The position numbers and the translations under genes were made by a program. This document shows positions 30,335-30,357 of a stretch of DNA of 30,357 bases, piece by piece. The first letter of the stretch is position 1. Every line of letters starts with the position of its first letter. The notes below the pieces were generated by a model. That model saw only the letters and a program-made list of their open reading frames with translations. It was not told the origin of the DNA and did not search any database. This stretch comes from JBDRLD01 sp043813445 (GTDB lineage Bacteria > Patescibacteriota > Patescibacteriia > JACPHY01): the NCBI GenBank assembly GCA_043813445.1, contig JBDRLD010000078.1, positions 1 to 30,357 of the forward strand, in the 5' to 3' direction.

Positions 30335-30357
30335 GTTGTTCGGTCACTGGCGTAGCG

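Noticed and set aside
1..30357. Alternative genetic code with TGA as glycine
   Set aside because: Every recognised gene has full family length ending at a standard stop, several of them TGA, and no family protein needs an in-frame TGA.

Overview
The window looks like a chromosome segment of a bacterium with a reduced genome, most likely a member of the Patescibacteria (Candidate Phyla Radiation). Supporting signs are a long ribosomal-protein cluster in which rpsE is followed directly by rplO with no rpmD (L30), a short archaeal/eukaryotic-type aspartyl-tRNA synthetase, a tRNA gene without encoded CCA, and many short unfamiliar proteins. All long frames read cleanly in the standard bacterial code, so TGA is a stop. 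The lineage is inferred, since no 16S gene is present.

Layout. Left end (1-3570, minus strand): a small operon of three unrecognised proteins, two of them tandem paralogues, behind its own promoter; then a 90-residue Cys/His-rich protein overlapping a 633-residue protein that looks like a diverged GHMP-kinase fold joined to a winged-helix domain. Positions 3574-9268 (minus): aspS, recO, ruvX, map, adk and an NhaD/ArsB-family membrane transporter. Positions 9406-9924 (plus): an orphan 172-residue protein with promoter, Shine-Dalgarno sequence and terminator. Positions 10058-26728 (minus): the fused str, S10 and spc clusters, in transcription order rpsL, rpsG, fusA, a Phd/YefM-like small gene, tuf, rpsJ, rplC, rplD, rplW, rplB, rpsS, rplV, rpsC, rplP, rpmC, rpsQ, rplN, rplX, rplE, rpsN, rpsH, rplF, rplR, rpsE, rplO, secY. 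Right end (26851-30357): an M50 site-2 protease, rpmB on the plus strand, a hypothetical gene, tRNA-Pro(GGG) followed by a 34-bp tandem repeat built from its own 3' end, a 600-base gene-free stretch full of inverted repeats, and a lipoprotein with an Asp-rich linker.

Two patterns cut across the genes. First, almost every housekeeping gene lacks a Shine-Dalgarno sequence but has T immediately before its start codon (33 of 36 such starts), whereas the accessory genes carry strong GGAGG-type sites. Second, the spacers inside the ribosomal-protein cluster are either 24 bases or shorter, or about 80 bases or longer. Eight of the long ones hold a large imperfect hairpin whose arms are made of a short repeated word: GACTAC at four junctions, GCGAAT at two, one GATGC-based and one GCGTA-based.

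Functionally the core of the window supplies ribosome assembly, elongation factors, protein export and processing (SecY, Map), adenylate balance (Adk), tRNA charging (AspS) and recombination (RecO). RuvX is classically linked to 16S rRNA processing.
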